DNA of 64,000 bases from an uncultured Collinsella sp. (GTDB lineage Bacteria > Actinomycetota > Coriobacteriia > Coriobacteriales > Coriobacteriaceae): NCBI GenBank assembly GCA_937989875.1, contig CALKBO010000028.1, positions 98,543 through 162,542 of the forward strand, written 5' to 3'. Position numbers and translations under genes: made by a program. Each line of letters begins with the position of its first letter. Within the stretch, counting starts at the first letter, position 1. Below, piece by piece: positions 40,545 through 48,829 of this stretch. The notes beneath the pieces are model-generated. The model ran no database searches and was not told where the DNA came from. It saw nothing but the letters and a program-made list of their open reading frames with translations.

Positions 40545-41171
40545 TCATAAGGACCGGCTATCCCTTACCTGTGACACAATCTCAAACGCACAGAACAGAA
40601 TCATCAGTCCAATCATCGCATAAGAGGCAGCCGAACCTTCAAGCACTATTCCACAAAGAACAATCTCCGCGCCGCCAATAAGAACTGTTATCAGGCGCTC
40701 TGCCTTTTTGCTCTCGCCGCTCGCATAAAAAGGCGGCAAAGCGCACAAGATCACATATAGCCCGGGAAGGGAATACAGGATCGATAGTCCAAGCCCCCCA
40801 TCAACCGCAGTGTTTTGCGTAAGAATCAACTGAACCCAAACGGCAATTATCACTGAGCAGGTTGTCGATAAAAGAAGACTAGAAATATAGCACGCAACAA
40901 AGTCCCGTCGCATTCGAACAGAGAAATCCGCGAACTCTCTTCGCCGCGTGGAAACAACAAGGTACACAGAAATTGCAATAGAACCAATCAGAGAAAACAG
41001 CGGAACAACCAGCAATTCAAGCTTATTACCCCATCGATCAACCACACCCCCACTCCAATGAGCGGGAATTGTATCAGGGAGGGCTGACCAAGCCGCCCAT
41101 AGAATCAGAAATGGAAGAATAGATAGGATGGAAGATGATAACACTGCAGTAATTTTTTTTGAGGCTCTCAT
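40545..41171 (-). CDS. DUF1648 domain membrane protein
   Basis: The 208 residues contain the DUF1648 motif LPDTIPAHWSGGVVDRWGNK in the loop after the first helix (about 16-35), and five to six hydrophobic helices. Members of this family, such as SdpI, sit in immunity or signal systems, but a role cannot be assigned. The frame extends to GTG at 41198, which is a possible start; the ATG at 41171 has AAGGAG 11 bases upstream. Codon use is less G+C-rich than the core genes. Identical-type 177-bp repeats lie on both sides. Confidence 0.75.
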   Translation of the reverse strand: MRASKKITAVLSSSILSILPFLILWAAWSALPDTIPAHWSGGVVDRWGNKLELLVVPLFSLIGSIAISVYLVVSTRRREFADFSVRMRRDFVACYISSLLLSTTCSVIIAVWVQLILTQNTAVDGGLGLSILYSLPGLYVILCALPPFYASGESKKAERLITVLIGGAEIVLCGIVLEGSAASYAMIGLMILFCAFEIVSQVRDSRSL

Positions 41172-41222
41172 CGATTCCGCATCTCCTTGTGCGCTCACAT
41201 TCCACTCCGCCTTAAATCAAGT

Positions 41223-41399
41223 ATACGTTTTGAGACCGGCAAGCTGATGCTGGCTCGAGGACAGCGGCCCGGTGCACCGGGCCGATCGATAGCGGTCTCA
41301 GGTTCACAGCGCAGTTTCTCAGGGCTCGCATATATAGGAAGACTTGATCGGCAATCGATTTTAATGAAGTCGACAGCGCATGTCAGAGCTTTCAGCAAA
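41223..41399. repeat. 177-bp direct repeat, copy 2
   Basis: Same orientation as copy 1 and 897 bases away. The six differences include TGCCGG to TGCTGG in hairpin 1, which keeps pairing as G-U if the + strand is transcribed but gives an A-C mismatch if the - strand is. The other hairpin is unchanged. Confidence 0.9.
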
Positions 41400-41400
41400 C

Positions 41401-41447
41401 CGCAGGTAAATCCGTATACCAAAAATTGGTACACGGATTTACCTGCG
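41401..41447. repeat. 22-bp hairpin beside repeat copy 2
   Basis: The arms 41401-41422 and 41426-41447 pair at 21 of 22 positions with a 3-base AAA loop. CGCAGGTAAATCCGT is matched by ACGGATTTACCTGCG. It begins two bases after the direct repeat ends. Confidence 0.85.
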
Positions 41448-41582
41448 ATGTTCATGCTTGGTCAAAAGCCTATCAAGCGATATATCCATTATTTTAATGC
41501 GCGCGCCTGAGCTTTTGACTGAAGTGGCAGTCCGACCGCCGGCAGGCGGCCACGCTATATCCAAAGGCCACGCCTACTCCCC

Positions 41583-41702
41583 GTGCCCGGCTACGTCGAC
41601 GACCCAGTGCTGCCCGTCGAGTTCCTGCCGCAGAGCTACATCAGGGACGTCTTATTGGGGGACGACCACATGGAACCCCGGGAGATCAAGCTGTACGGCT
41701 GA
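41583..41702 (+). pseudogene. C-terminal gene fragment of unknown family
   Basis: The frame reads VPGYVDDPVLPVEFLPQSYI, then RDVLLGDDHMEPREIKLYG and a stop, with codon use like a real gene and no proper start. A strong terminator lies 60 bases downstream. I do not recognise the family. It looks like the tail of a gene whose front was deleted. Confidence 0.4.
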
Positions 41703-41762
41703 TCCATCCGTCAACAACATGTCAAAGCCCCAAAACCCAACAGGATCGCGAACGAGGGGATG

Positions 41763-41803
41763 AATTGACCGCCCGGGTATTTGCGCCAGGGCGGTCAATT
41801 TTA
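41763..41803 (+). terminator. Rho-independent terminator
   Basis: AATTGACCGCCC (41763-41774) pairs with GGGCGGTCAATT (41789-41800), followed by TTTA. It would have served the gene whose fragment ends at 41702. Confidence 0.8.
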
Positions 41804-42445
41804 TCAACCATGGGTGCGATTCTGTGAGGCCATTTTTCTGGCATCCGCCGTTTGCTCCGGTCTCAAAGCACCCATCGACCGTTCAGTAATCTTTGCGAAC
41901 GCGACCACGTGCGCATTTGTCGAACAATCAAATGTCCGACAATGTCTGACGGAGCTGTCAGATATTCACGCACGAACAGGCGAGCTTCGCGAGCGATTGT
42001 AGGCAACTAGTAGCCCCAGCTGCGTCTTTGGCGCAGGTTCGACATCTGACATCTTGAATGTCTGACGTTGAACGAAGCTGGTTGATAACAAGCAGGTGGA
42101 ATAAACATGGAGCCTGACACCTCTCGCGCAATCGGCGCGCGGCAAGGGTCTGGCCCATCTCATATGTTGCCAACGCTAACGGTGAACCTGAGCGCCCGGG
42201 CACATTCTTTGTTGGCTGAAACCGGCATAGCAACTAGCGGAAGGCATCATCGAAGGAGTGTGCTGGAAAGCACCCGTCTCCTTAACTGTTAGAAATGCAA
42301 GTTAATAATCTATGTGGTCAATATAATACCGTTGAACCCGCGTATCGATACCGTTCAGCCATTCGCCTCGCCCCCATCTTACGCATCTTCATCCGGTCTG
42401 TTACTTTTATTATAACAATTCTTTGAGGAACGTAGGTGCTTCTAA
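41804..42445. other. 640-base gap without a recognisable gene
   Basis: Short open frames occur on both strands (for example 41958-42233 on the - strand), but none has a good ribosome binding site or known motif. Related short words (TGTCCGACA, TGTCTGACG, ATGTCTGAC) recur between 41930 and 42070. The last 100 bases are A/T-rich and may hold the promoter of the next gene. Confidence 0.5.
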
Positions 42446-44259
42446 ATGTACTGTCGACTTCTTCTCAAACTAATCCTAAGAGACAAGGCCGTATGGATTT
42501 GTACGCTCGTTCTCGCTGCAGCCTTTTCCGTCCCCATTGCGTTCAATTCACCCATCTACGGGCCCTTCTTTATGAAGCAGGGCATGCAGGGCTTTGTCGA
42601 CGCATTCAATACGCGCGCGCCCCAGGCCAGCGGCACAGACCTATCGCCAGAGCAGCAAGATGACGCTGAGCTTGCAAGATACGCGAACGCCGCCCTCGCC
42701 GCTCAAACCGACGCCGCCTTTCTCGATTCTGCCGAGAGCTACTACGCGCTCATGGACGAGGGCTTCCAATCCGGGTCCATCGTGGGAGACCGAGAGACCA
42801 ATGACGCGGAGCTCGCATATTGCCGCGCCCTGAGCAGCTCCGGCATCACGGATATCCCGGCCTCCGCAAACGACCTGCCATTCCTTTCCTTCCTGCCTTA
42901 CGCCATTGCCGCGGCGCCGTCTTTCCTTCCCTTCATCCCCTTCCTTCTCTCGTCGATACTCCTGCTCGGCGCCACAAGGCCCGGTACCCTGGCGGCAAAG
43001 GCGCCCGCACCCAAATTCCGGCGCCTTATCCAGATCGTGTTTTCGATAATCGCCGCGGGGACCGCGATGCTCCTCGCCGGCCTTGCGCCCGGGGTCATTT
43101 AAGCCTTGGCCCTAAACGGCTTCGGGCAGATCGGGTACCCGATCGCCTTCTTCCATAACGGCGCGCTCACCACCACGACCGCGGGAAACGTCTTCACGAC
43201 CATACTTCTCGCGCTGCTCGCGGGTGGAACCTTGATATCCGTTTGTTCCGTCGTCCTATCGACCGCAACGAGGCGCGTCTTCGCGGGCCCCCTTGCCTCC
43301 GCGCTGCTTGTCGCGGCCCCGGCATTCCCGTTACTGTCCGATTCGGCACTGGGGCATAATGCCGCGCTCGAGCTCCTGCCGCTGGCCGTGTTCTCGCCTA
43401 TCGAGGCAACGGGTTACGTAGGATGCTTCCCGACAGAATTCATCGGCTCCGGTTCGGGCGGCGCATCGATGCTTGCCGTGGCCCTGGTATACGTCGCGGT
43501 CCTTTTCGCGGTCGGCGCCGTTGTGACGCGTTCGCCCAAACAGGCTGGACCCGCTAAAAAGCACCATGGGCTCGAGCTCCTGGACGCGAGCGTGGGATAC
43601 GGAAGCACGACGATACTTTCAATCGGGTCGCTTTTCCTGAGCCCGGGAACGGCGGCGGGCCTCGTTGCCCCCAACGGCTCGGGGAAAACCACTCTTCTGG
43701 AAGCGCTGTCGGGCCAATTTCCCACCCGTATCCGATCGGGAAGCCTGGCGGCAGACGGAATCAGCCAACGTCAATCAGCCGAATTTGCGGAACTTGTCTA
43801 CCTGAGCTCTTCGGGCAGCGCGGATCTCTACCCCACGCTATCGGCCCTCGAGCACCTTGCTTTCGTTAGGGAGGCGTGGAAATCGGCCGCCGACATCGAC
43901 TCGCTCTGCAGCTCCCTCGGAATCTCCCCATATCTCGACAAGCCACCCGTAAACTCTCGACGGGAATGAAGCAGCAGGTAAAGCTTGCCATGGCGATAGC
44001 GACCGATTGCCCGTACCTCATCCTCGATGAGCCGCTGAACGGCCTCGATCCGGGAAAACGGAAAACCTCCTGCGACGCAATACGCAGCGAAGTGGCGCGG
44101 GGACGCAGCGTGCTCATCTCAAGCCACCTGCTCGACGACCTGGCAGACCTCACCGACTCGTTCTACTTCATCGAGTCCGGCACGCTCGTGAAAAAGACCG
44201 AGTCGTCCTCGCAGACGCTCAAGCAGGAATACCTCGATACATACGAGGGAGGTGAATGA
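42446..44259 (+). pseudogene. ABC-2 permease fused to ABC ATPase, broken by a stop and a frameshift
   Basis: One frame encodes a permease half with helices and a large outside loop (residues about 25-145). It is interrupted by an in-frame TAA at 43100-43102, then continues through more helices into an ATPase with Walker A LVAPNGSGKTTLLEAL. Near 43940-43955 the frame shifts by one base deletion (or two inserted), and the rest continues in the other frame: signature KLSTGMKQQVKLAMAIA, Walker B YLILDEPLNGLDP and H-loop ISSHLLDDL. A permease-to-ATPase fusion in this order is uncommon. The two lesions suggest the gene is dead. Confidence 0.8.
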
Positions 44260-44260
44260 C

Positions 44261-44689
44261 ATGATAGGCAAGAGCTATGCAAAGATAGCGATTGTTGGCT
44301 TTGTACTTTGTCTTGCAATGGTGCTATGTGCATCATTTGCGAGGTATAGGTCCGAGCAGTCGTTCATTGATGGCGCTGAAAATGGGTTTGGCATAGACGG
44401 GATGTATGTCAACGATGGCGCGACCAGGCCGTCTATGGCGATTCTTGCAGGCGAAGACATGGAATGGCAAATCTGTAATGACGATGGCTCTTGTCTGAGT
44501 GGTCGTTTGGCCGCAACGAGCGACCCGAATTCGTTCGATCTTCTCGACAATGATGGATCGGATTGCGGTTCAGTTCACCTGTCGTATGCATCACGAGATG
44601 GGATGGACGGCATTCTCTACGTCTCCCACGAGTCTGGCGATTTCAAGATGCGCAGGACTAACCGGGTGCCGGCTTTTATCGAGGAGTGA
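44261..44689 (+). CDS. Small single-pass membrane protein after the ABC gene
   Basis: The 142 residues have one N-terminal membrane helix (about 8-28, IAIVGFVLCLAMVLCASFA) and an outside domain rich in Asp, Gly and Ser. I do not recognise it. The ATG at 44261 is five bases after GGGAGGTGA, which itself sits across the ATPase stop, so it was in the same operon. A GTG at 44252 in the same frame is less likely. Its function may be lost together with the broken transporter. Confidence 0.65.
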   Translation: MIGKSYAKIAIVGFVLCLAMVLCASFARYRSEQSFIDGAENGFGIDGMYVNDGATRPSMAILAGEDMEWQICNDDGSCLSGRLAATSDPNSFDLLDNDGSDCGSVHLSYASRDGMDGILYVSHESGDFKMRRTNRVPAFIEE

Positions 44690-44731
44690 GAGTTCCCGGC
44701 GGTCTGCCGATCAGGCCGCCGGGGTATCGAA

Positions 44732-44769
44732 TCCCGCATTCATCCGTACACACACGGATGAATGCGGGA
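44732..44769. repeat. 16-bp perfect hairpin
   Basis: TCCCGCATTCATCCGT (44732-44747) and ACGGATGAATGCGGGA (44754-44769) pair without mismatch around a 6-base ACACAC-type loop. No T run follows. It lies 40 bases after the small membrane protein gene. Confidence 0.8.
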
Positions 44770-44818
44770 AGTGTCCGGATGAAATGGATAATCAAGGAAA
44801 CAAAGCCGTTCTGCCTGG

Positions 44819-45022
44819 GACGGCTTTGGCCTGGACTTTAACTACAACATCGCAATCGACACTTATCAGCTCGCGCAACGCGCATGGCCAAATCTCGGAC
44901 GCTGGTGCATGGAGGACATTCGAGATTTACTGGACATCCAAAACGACGACGCACACCGCGTGCTCGCCGACTGCGAAGACGAGATGGCTGTCTACAATGC
45001 GATCAGAAACGGCGTGAAGTCC
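44819..45022 (+). pseudogene. DnaQ-type 3'-5' exonuclease fragment
   Basis: Without a start codon, the frame reads DGFGLDFNYNIAIDTYQLAQ and ends with QNDDAHRVLADCEDEMAVYN. This matches the middle and Exo III motif (HRxxxD) of DnaQ/PolC-like exonucleases. The Exo I part with its DxE is missing. It is probably a remnant of a larger gene. Confidence 0.5.
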
Positions 45023-45138
45023 AGAGAGCTTTCTGTGGAACCGCCGCGATGTCGCGCGAGCCGACCGGGCAACCCGGCAATCTGGTCCCGGCTCTCCCGG
45101 TCGTATTCCTACGATATCGCCCCTAGATCACCAATGTG

Positions 45139-45378
45139 TCAGATAAAGAATGAGGCAATGGCTGTGATCACGCCTACGGCGGACGCAACGACTGCGCCTT
45201 TTTTCCTCTCCTTTAGTCCGACGAATAGGGTTGCCGTAAAGTAAAGGGCGGAAATGATGGCTATGGCAAGCGAAACGAGTTCCTTGGGCGGTTTCAGCAA
45301 AAGGTCGCTAGCAAAGAGTAATGCAAGCAGGGCAAAGCCGATTGTGGTCAAGTATCTCGATTGGTTTTGCGACAACAT
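45139..45378 (-). CDS. Small two-helix membrane protein, immunity-like
   Basis: The 79 residues have two hydrophobic stretches (about 10-28 and 33-55) and a third near the end (GAVVASAVGVITAIASFFI). Between them is the basic turn KERKKG. AAAGGAA lies seven bases before the ATG. It starts 12 bases after the stop of the secreted peptide frame, so both are one operon. Size and position fit a bacteriocin immunity protein, but no family is recognised. Confidence 0.65.
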   Translation of the reverse strand: MLSQNQSRYLTTIGFALLALLFASDLLLKPPKELVSLAIAIISALYFTATLFVGLKERKKGAVVASAVGVITAIASFFI

Positions 45379-45390
45379 GGCAACTTCCTT

Positions 45391-45796
45391 TCAGAACATG
45401 CAAGTGAAAAGTCGGTACGATGTCATTGCGGTTGCAAAAAAGCCGCCGCCAGGACCGGTTGTCACGAGACCGGCGATAACTTCAGCGGTGCCAGCAAGGT
45501 AGGGATCGCGCAGGCAAGCCTCCTCCTTCGCGTTCAGCTTGACCTTGTGAGGGACGGGGCGGTTATTTGCAAATCCGCGAGAATCGCACCACGCCTTGGA
45601 ATATGAATCCGTGCAGCGTCCGCGCTCAAAAAAGGGATATATCGTAATTTTCGTCGTAGTTGTCTCCGACGTAAATCTCGCTGCTCTCGGCGGGAGATCC
45701 CTCGTCGGCATAGGCTGCCGCAACGGGCACAAATGGTGTCATGACAAGGGAGAGGCAAAGAGCTGCTGAGACGATGGAGGGCAGGCATTTCTTCAT
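45391..45796 (-). pseudogene. Secreted peptide gene, frameshifted at a T run (bacteriocin-like)
   Basis: From the ATG at 45796, with AAGGAG six bases before it, come a signal peptide (KKCLPSIVSAALCLSLVM, then TPFVPVAAAYA) and YVGDNYDENYDISLF. The frame stops in the TTTTTTGA at 45633-45626. Taking out one T continues it as ERGRCTDSYSKAWCDSRG, then about 60 residues ending TTGPGGGFFATAMTSYRLF and TCMF. The intact product would be about 135 residues with a Gly-rich hydrophobic end and paired cysteines. A bacteriocin is a guess from size, export signal and the neighbour at 45139. Confidence 0.55.
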
Positions 45797-45909
45797 GGGT
45801 GGCTCCTTAATCTGGCCTTTGATAGTTACTTGATGTCGCCTCCTTCCGCTTTATATCCGTTGTATTTGGCGTATTTCTTTAATAAGGCAAGAGGTTCTTC
45901 CAGTCAAAG

Positions 45910-46227
45910 GTGAAACCCGTCACAAAGACAACCGATAACGTTGGCGGTAACTGGGGCGGTGCCCCCTCAGCGACGATCGACAAGGTTTTTCTGCTCTCGG
46001 CAACCGAAGTATACGGGGATATGCAATCCGACGGCATCCAGTACGAGTGCTACAAATCCGAGGGCGTGACGGGGTCGAACTATTCCGGTGCATCAGGCTA
46101 TAGCCACTGGACTCGCTCCGTGAGACCGCGCAGCTCCACGTCCTTTCGCTATATTCAAAGCGGCGGTATTTGCTACAGCTACAGCGCGACGGACTCGTTT
46201 TATGTTCTCCCCGCTTTCTGCTTCTGA
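45910..46227 (+). pseudogene. DUF6273 domain protein, N terminus missing
   Basis: The 105 residues (from GTG; the frame is open from 45886) show the DUF6273 end: DKVFLLSATEVYG in the middle, then HWTRSVRPRSSTSFRYI and FYVLPAFCF. Full-size members have long N-terminal repeats or domains before this. The N-terminal part seems to have been cut off where the divergent secreted peptide gene begins. A good terminator follows. Confidence 0.6.
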
Positions 46228-46241
46228 TCTCTTTTAACGCA

Positions 46242-46273
46242 AAGCCCTCGCAATCCTGCGAGGGCTTTTCTTT
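46242..46273 (+). terminator. Rho-independent terminator after the DUF6273 fragment
   Basis: AAGCCCTCGCA-ATCC-TGCGAGGGCTT is a perfect 11-bp stem followed by TTCTTTT. Confidence 0.88.
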
Positions 46274-46697
46274 TGGCGATCACTCGAACAATTCGAGGTT
46301 CATAGCACAGGTTATCGGGTTGAGGAGAAATGGGGTCGTACAGCGGCTCTCAGAGCGTCTGCCGCACTCCCCCGCCATTACCTTCGTAGCGCCCTCGTAT
46401 AGAGCTCATCCCGCTTGGCGTTTCGTTGCAACCTCTCACTTGTCCACCGATCAAGTGAACTACTGGAATAAATACAGCGACACGCTTGTTCGTTACAGTC
46501 GCCATATCTGCGTAAATCGCCGCGATAAATACAGCCTGTACTCGTCTGTATACAAGCTACGCGTATGTAGATTCATGTCGCGTTAATAAATCGGCTTAAG
46601 CGCGTGCAAAACGCGCAAGTAGCAGCAAAAAGCGATTATTGCGTAGGTAGATTTTTGGCACCCTGTTGCTTAATCAAAATTAAGCAATTGCTTTAAA
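46274..46697. other. 424-base gap without a recognisable gene
   Basis: Open frames cross it, but none has a start, ribosome binding site and motif that agree. The last 100 bases are A/T-rich with AATTAAGCAATTGCTTTAAA, a short inverted pair. I see no integrase remnant. Confidence 0.5.
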
Positions 46698-46728
46698 CAA
46701 AAAAGGTCAGGCACTAGGTGCCTGACCT
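46698..46728 (-). terminator. Terminator of the tRNA-Pro gene
   Basis: On the - strand AGGTCAGGCAC-CTA-GTGCCTGACCT (46728-46704) is a perfect 11-bp stem followed by TTTTTT, just downstream of the tRNA. Confidence 0.9.
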
Positions 46729-46737
46729 GCAAACTTC

Positions 46738-46814
<77 letters not shown>

Positions 46815-46894
46815 AAGCTTTTGTTTGTTGCTCTGCTCTCGCTCGCAACAGGGAGTATATTAACCCGAAACTTTAGACTTGTGCAAGAACTTTT

Positions 46895-48106
46895 TTATAA
46901 ATTTTGAAGCAAGTCCAAAATTGTATCTGCGAGCTGGGGTTTTGTTAGCACGGGAAGTTCCTGTGTACCCGCTGTGCTCACTATCCAGGCCTTGTTAGTG
47001 TCGGTTCCAAAGCCCGAATCGGCGCGCGAGACATCGTTGGCGATAATGGCATCACAACCCTTGCGGGCGAGCTTACGCTGCGCGTACTCCACGACGTTAT
47101 CGGTCTCGGCCGCAAAGCCGATCACGCGCCGCTCTCCCTTCTGGCGCGAGAGCTCGGCCAAAATATCGACCGTTTCGACAAGCTCGATGCGATCCAAGCG
47201 TTCGTTGGACTTTTTGAGCTTATGGTCCGCAGGGGTGGCGGGGGTATAGTCGGCGACGGCGGCCGCACAAATGGCCGCATCGGCCGTCTGGAAGGCGCTC
47301 GCCGCCGCCTGCAGCATCTCTGCGGCGGTCTGCACGCGCACGCACTCCATGCCGCCGGGCACATCGAGCGATGTCGGTCCCAACACGAGCGTGACCTCGG
47401 CACCGCGGCGAGCAGCCTCCCTCGCCAGGGCGATGCCCATCTTGCCCGACGAACGGTTGCCAATGAATCGCACCGGGTCGATCGGCTCGTGCGTGGGGCC
47501 GGCGGTAATCACGATGCGCTTACCTGCCAGGTCCTGAGGCGCGGGGTTGAGCACCTCGCAGACAGCCTCGACGATGTCCTCGGGCTCGCTCATACGTCCC
47601 GTGTCCACGTCGCCGCAGGCAAGGTAGCCGCTGCCGGGTCCCACCACATGCACGCCGCGGTCGCGCAGCGTGGCCATGTTGGCCTGCGTCGCCGGCGCCT
47701 TCCACATGCCGTTGTTCATAGCAGGTGCGATCACGATGGGTCGCGGCGTCGCAAGCAGCGTGGTGGAGATAAGGTCATCGGCGATGCCGTTGGCCATCTT
47801 GGCGATGATATTGGCCGTCGCGGGCGCCACGACCACCAGATCGGGCTCCTGCGCCAGCGAAATGTGGTGGATGGGGTCGGAGGGGTCGTCGAACAGGCCC
47901 ACGGCGACGGGCTCGTTGGTGAGCGCACGGAAGGTGAGCGGTCCCACAACCTCGGTGGCATGCTCGCTCATAACGACCTTGACGCGCGCGCCGCGCTTTT
48001 GCAGTAGGCGCACGATATTGCACGACTTATAGGCGGCGATCCCGCCGGTAATACCCAGCAGGATCGTATTTCCCTCAAGTTGCATTGAATTGTTGGATGC
48101 CGCCAT
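46895..48106 (-). CDS. coaBC: Bifunctional phosphopantothenoylcysteine decarboxylase/phosphopantothenate-cysteine ligase
   Basis: CoaBC makes 4'-phosphopantetheine in coenzyme A synthesis: the ligase half joins cysteine to phosphopantothenate with CTP, and the FMN half decarboxylates it. The 403 residues have the CoaC part first (ITGGIAAYKS, VVAPATANIIAKMANG, PAMNNGMW and the cysteine in YLACGDVDTGRM) and the CoaB part after about 190 (VTAGPTHEPIDPVRFIGNRS, then SGKMG, and the KK of LKKSNERL). The start follows AAGGAAG. It follows the zinc-ribbon gene by three bases. Confidence 0.95.
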   Translation of the reverse strand: MAASNNSMQLEGNTILLGITGGIAAYKSCNIVRLLQKRGARVKVVMSEHATEVVGPLTFRALTNEPVAVGLFDDPSDPIHHISLAQEPDLVVVAPATANIIAKMANGIADDLISTTLLATPRPIVIAPAMNNGMWKAPATQANMATLRDRGVHVVGPGSGYLACGDVDTGRMSEPEDIVEAVCEVLNPAPQDLAGKRIVITAGPTHEPIDPVRFIGNRSSGKMGIALAREAARRGAEVTLVLGPTSLDVPGGMECVRVQTAAEMLQAAASAFQTADAAICAAAVADYTPATPADHKLKKSNERLDRIELVETVDILAELSRQKGERRVIGFAAETDNVVEYAQRKLARKGCDAIIANDVSRADSGFGTDTNKAWIVSTAGTQELPVLTKPQLADTILDLLQNL

Positions 48107-48109
48107 TGT

Positions 48110-48829
48110 TTAAGCTTCCTTGCTCGGGAGTACCAGGAGGCGGTGGCAGTACGGGCAGTGCGTAATCTCGCTACCGTCGTGGTTGAGGTCGCTCATGGAC
48201 GATGCCTGCAGCGCGGTGTGGCAGACCGTGGGGATGTTGCCCTGGATGGTCTCGACGGCCAGGCCGCGGAACTGCTTGAGCAGACGCTCGTAGTCGGTGA
48301 GCACGTCGGCCGGCAGCGTAGCGGCAAGCGCGGTGCGCTCCTTAGTGGCGGCGTCAATCTGAGCCTGCAGGTCGGCAGCCTTGGCGCGGGCGGCCTTGGT
48401 AACGGCCTTCACGCCCTCCTCGAACTTGGCGATGATTGCCTGCGCACGGGCCTCGCGGTCGAGCGCCTCTTTGTGGGCGACAACGACATCCTTGCGGGTG
48501 TGCTCAATCTTGTCCAGACGCTTTGCCAGGGTGGCAAGCTCATTCTCCAGGTCCTGCACCTCGCGGTAATCAGAACCGTCGACGTGACGCTTCTTGGCAG
48601 CCTCGATGGCGTTGTTGGTCTGAATCTCGGTGGTGTTGAGATCGTCGAGCTCAATGTCCAGATCCTTGCGCTGGGCGTAAAGCTTGGTCATCTCGGACTT
48701 GAGCTTCACATAGGTCTTGCGCTTGGAAGCGAGCTCCTTGAGCTCCGGCATATTGGCAAGTTCGCTCTTGTTGCGGGCGAGCTCCAAATCGATCTGTTGC
48801 AGCTTGAGTAGCGTAGCGCCGGCGCTCAT
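48110..48829 (-). CDS. C4-type zinc ribbon coiled-coil protein
   Basis: The 239 residues start with a long antiparallel coiled coil (about 5-175) and end with a zinc ribbon: the cysteines in TVCHTALQ and THCPYCHRLL. This CT398-like family is often next to nif3 genes, as here, but its job is not settled. The frame extends to 48865; the ATG at 48829 has GGAGAGAAC upstream and overlaps the nif3 stop as ATGA. Coupled with its neighbours. Confidence 0.88.
   Translation of the reverse strand: MSAGATLLKLQQIDLELARNKSELANMPELKELASKRKTYVKLKSEMTKLYAQRKDLDIELDDLNTTEIQTNNAIEAAKKRHVDGSDYREVQDLENELATLAKRLDKIEHTRKDVVVAHKEALDREARAQAIIAKFEEGVKAVTKAARAKAADLQAQIDAATKERTALAATLPADVLTDYERLLKQFRGLAVETIQGNIPTVCHTALQASSMSDLNHDGSEITHCPYCHRLLVLPSKEA

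Noticed and set aside
45829..45905. Possible C-terminal gene tail on the - strand (ends YNGYKAEGGDIK) before the secreted peptide gene
   Set aside because: Too short, no family recognised, and it overlaps the DUF6273 fragment on the other strand.
46170..46586. 138-codon frame after the DUF6273 fragment
   Set aside because: It begins inside the fragment in another frame, runs through a strong terminator and has no motif.
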